From contig NZ_AOHO01000078.1 of assembly GCF_000342005.1 (NCBI RefSeq), positions 124,001-188,000 of the forward strand: DNA of 64,000 nucleotides, given 5' to 3'. The notes below the pieces were generated by a model, which did no database searches, was not told where the DNA came from, and saw only the letters and a list, made by a program, of their open reading frames with translations. This DNA is from Amycolatopsis decaplanina DSM 44594 (GTDB lineage Bacteria > Actinomycetota > Actinomycetes > Mycobacteriales > Pseudonocardiaceae). Position numbers and translations under genes: made by a program. Shown piece after piece: positions 63,369 to 64,000 of the stretch. Within the stretch, counting starts at the first letter, position 1. Each line of letters begins with the position of its first letter.

Positions 63369-64000
63369 GCGCTGTTGCCGGGCAAGGCCGACGTGATCGG
63401 GCACTCTGGGTGCAATGTACCTGCACCGTTTTGGTGGCGACCGGCGCCGCCCACGTCTTCTACCGGCACGGACGGACATTCGCCCTCCAGCACGGTGCCG
63501 ATGAGTCCACCGCCTCGATGTGGCCACTGATCGTCGACGGGTTGCTCACCACGGCCACAGTCGAACTCTGGAAACCTGGTGACGGCAGTCGATCTCATGG
63601 CCGCTGGGCCGCCTGGCTTGCCTACTTCTTCGGAATTTCCCTGTCTCTTTGCGCGAACATCGGCACAGCTCCGGAACCGAGCATCTTCGCGATCACGGTC
63701 GCGGCATGCCCACCACTCGCTCTTCTGCTAGCCGTCGAGCTGCTGAACCGCGCGTTGAAACGCCACCGCGCCGACAACCTGACCGGAACGACCGAACCTA
63801 CCGTGAAAGTGGTCGAGACTGGTGAGACTGACACCGAGCCAGCCGAGACCGACAACGAGAGCCGAGTCGCAGCTCTCATCGCCGTCTCGGAGAACGCGGT
63901 TGAGCAGGTTGAGCCGACCGCCGAGCAATGGATGTGGCAGCACTACCAGCGCGAGCGAACACGCGGCCGAACACCAACAGGAGCCGAACTGGATCGCATC
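63365..64000 (+). CDS. DUF2637 membrane protein (SpdB-like), partial at right edge
   Basis: 212 codons to the window edge with no stop. N-terminal membrane helices start around CTVLVATGAAHVFYRHG, and MWPLIVDGLLTTATVELW and CANIGTAPEPSIFAITVAACPPLALLLAVELL are characteristic of DUF2637 proteins, which sit on actinomycete plasmids and conjugative elements and are thought to act in intramycelial plasmid spread or chromosome transfer. The tail is Glu/Thr-rich and then basic (ERTRGRTPTGAELDRI), typical of a DNA-binding or regulatory extension. The GTG start at 63365 overlaps the zinc-ribbon gene by GTGA. Confidence 0.85.
   Translation, partial: MSAVAGQGRRDRALWVQCTCTVLVATGAAHVFYRHGRTFALQHGADESTASMWPLIVDGLLTTATVELWKPGDGSRSHGRWAAWLAYFFGISLSLCANIGTAPEPSIFAITVAACPPLALLLAVELLNRALKRHRADNLTGTTEPTVKVVETGETDTEPAETDNESRVAALIAVSENAVEQVEPTAEQWMWQHYQRERTRGRTPTGAELDRI

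Noticed and set aside
1-64000. rRNA and tRNA genes
   Set aside because: No conserved rRNA segments or cloverleaf-like TTCGA/T-loop patterns were noticed; a covariance-model scan would be needed to exclude a tRNA fully.

Overview
The window is high-GC DNA with actinomycete-style genes: NTGA stop/start overlaps, many GTG starts, a BTAD (SARP-type) regulator, a BldD-like XRE/TPR regulator, F420-type enzymes, a Tad pilus locus and a DUF2637 protein. A soil actinomycete of the Pseudonocardiaceae (Amycolatopsis-like) fits best. This is inferred from gene content and is not proven.

Layout. (1) 1-7475, minus strand: an iron-siderophore operon. It runs from a type II thioesterase through salicylate synthase, a thiazolinyl imide reductase and a VOC protein to a complete peptide/nickel-type ABC importer whose ATPase runs off the left edge. 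A good IdeR/DtxR iron box lies upstream. The NRPS genes expected for a salicyl-thiazoline siderophore are not in the window. (2) 8799-12730: a DUF3050 haem-oxygenase-like di-metal oxidase, then a decayed zone with a frameshifted MalK-type ATPase, a 5'-truncated sugar permease and a transposase-like remnant, with two large hairpins. (3) 12731-36111: the most unusual region. Two paralogous, divergently oriented, fully reducing single-module type I PKSs each end in an alpha/beta (S9-like) hydrolase domain instead of a standard thioesterase. Each is joined by a 4-bp ATGA overlap to a different redox enzyme: a type I Baeyer-Villiger monooxygenase for PKS1 and a luciferase-like F420-type oxidoreductase for PKS2. 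Between them lie a large unrecognised protein, a broken response regulator and an epoxide-hydrolase-like protein. (4) 36435-38106: two exported proteins and a 10-bp-phased repeat array. (5) 38155-49147, minus strand: a Tad/Flp-type pilus operon (TadA, TadB, TadC, several TadE-like pseudopilins, SAF-domain and lipoprotein genes, a TadZ-like ATPase) ending in a membrane-anchored LysM-BTAD protein. A matching prepilin peptidase lies apart at 60180-60806. (6) 49438-54861: an HxlR regulator, an MFS transporter read continuously into a GGDEF diguanylate cyclase, a methyltransferase and an XRE/TPR regulator. (7) 54994-64000: small Cys-motif proteins, an XRE-DUF5753 regulator, a DUF3800 protein, hypothetical pairs, and finally zinc-ribbon and DUF2637 genes of the kind found on integrative/conjugative elements.

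How it works together. The left operon should make and import an iron chelator under iron control. The twin PKS pairs look like one pathway, or two parallel pathways, making reduced acyl chains that are released by the fused hydrolase and then oxidised or reduced by the coupled enzyme. The Tad genes form one surface-pilus system. Several genes carry single-base indels in short homopolymer runs, and two carry in-frame stops. The repeated homopolymer pattern means assembly error has to be weighed against real gene decay.
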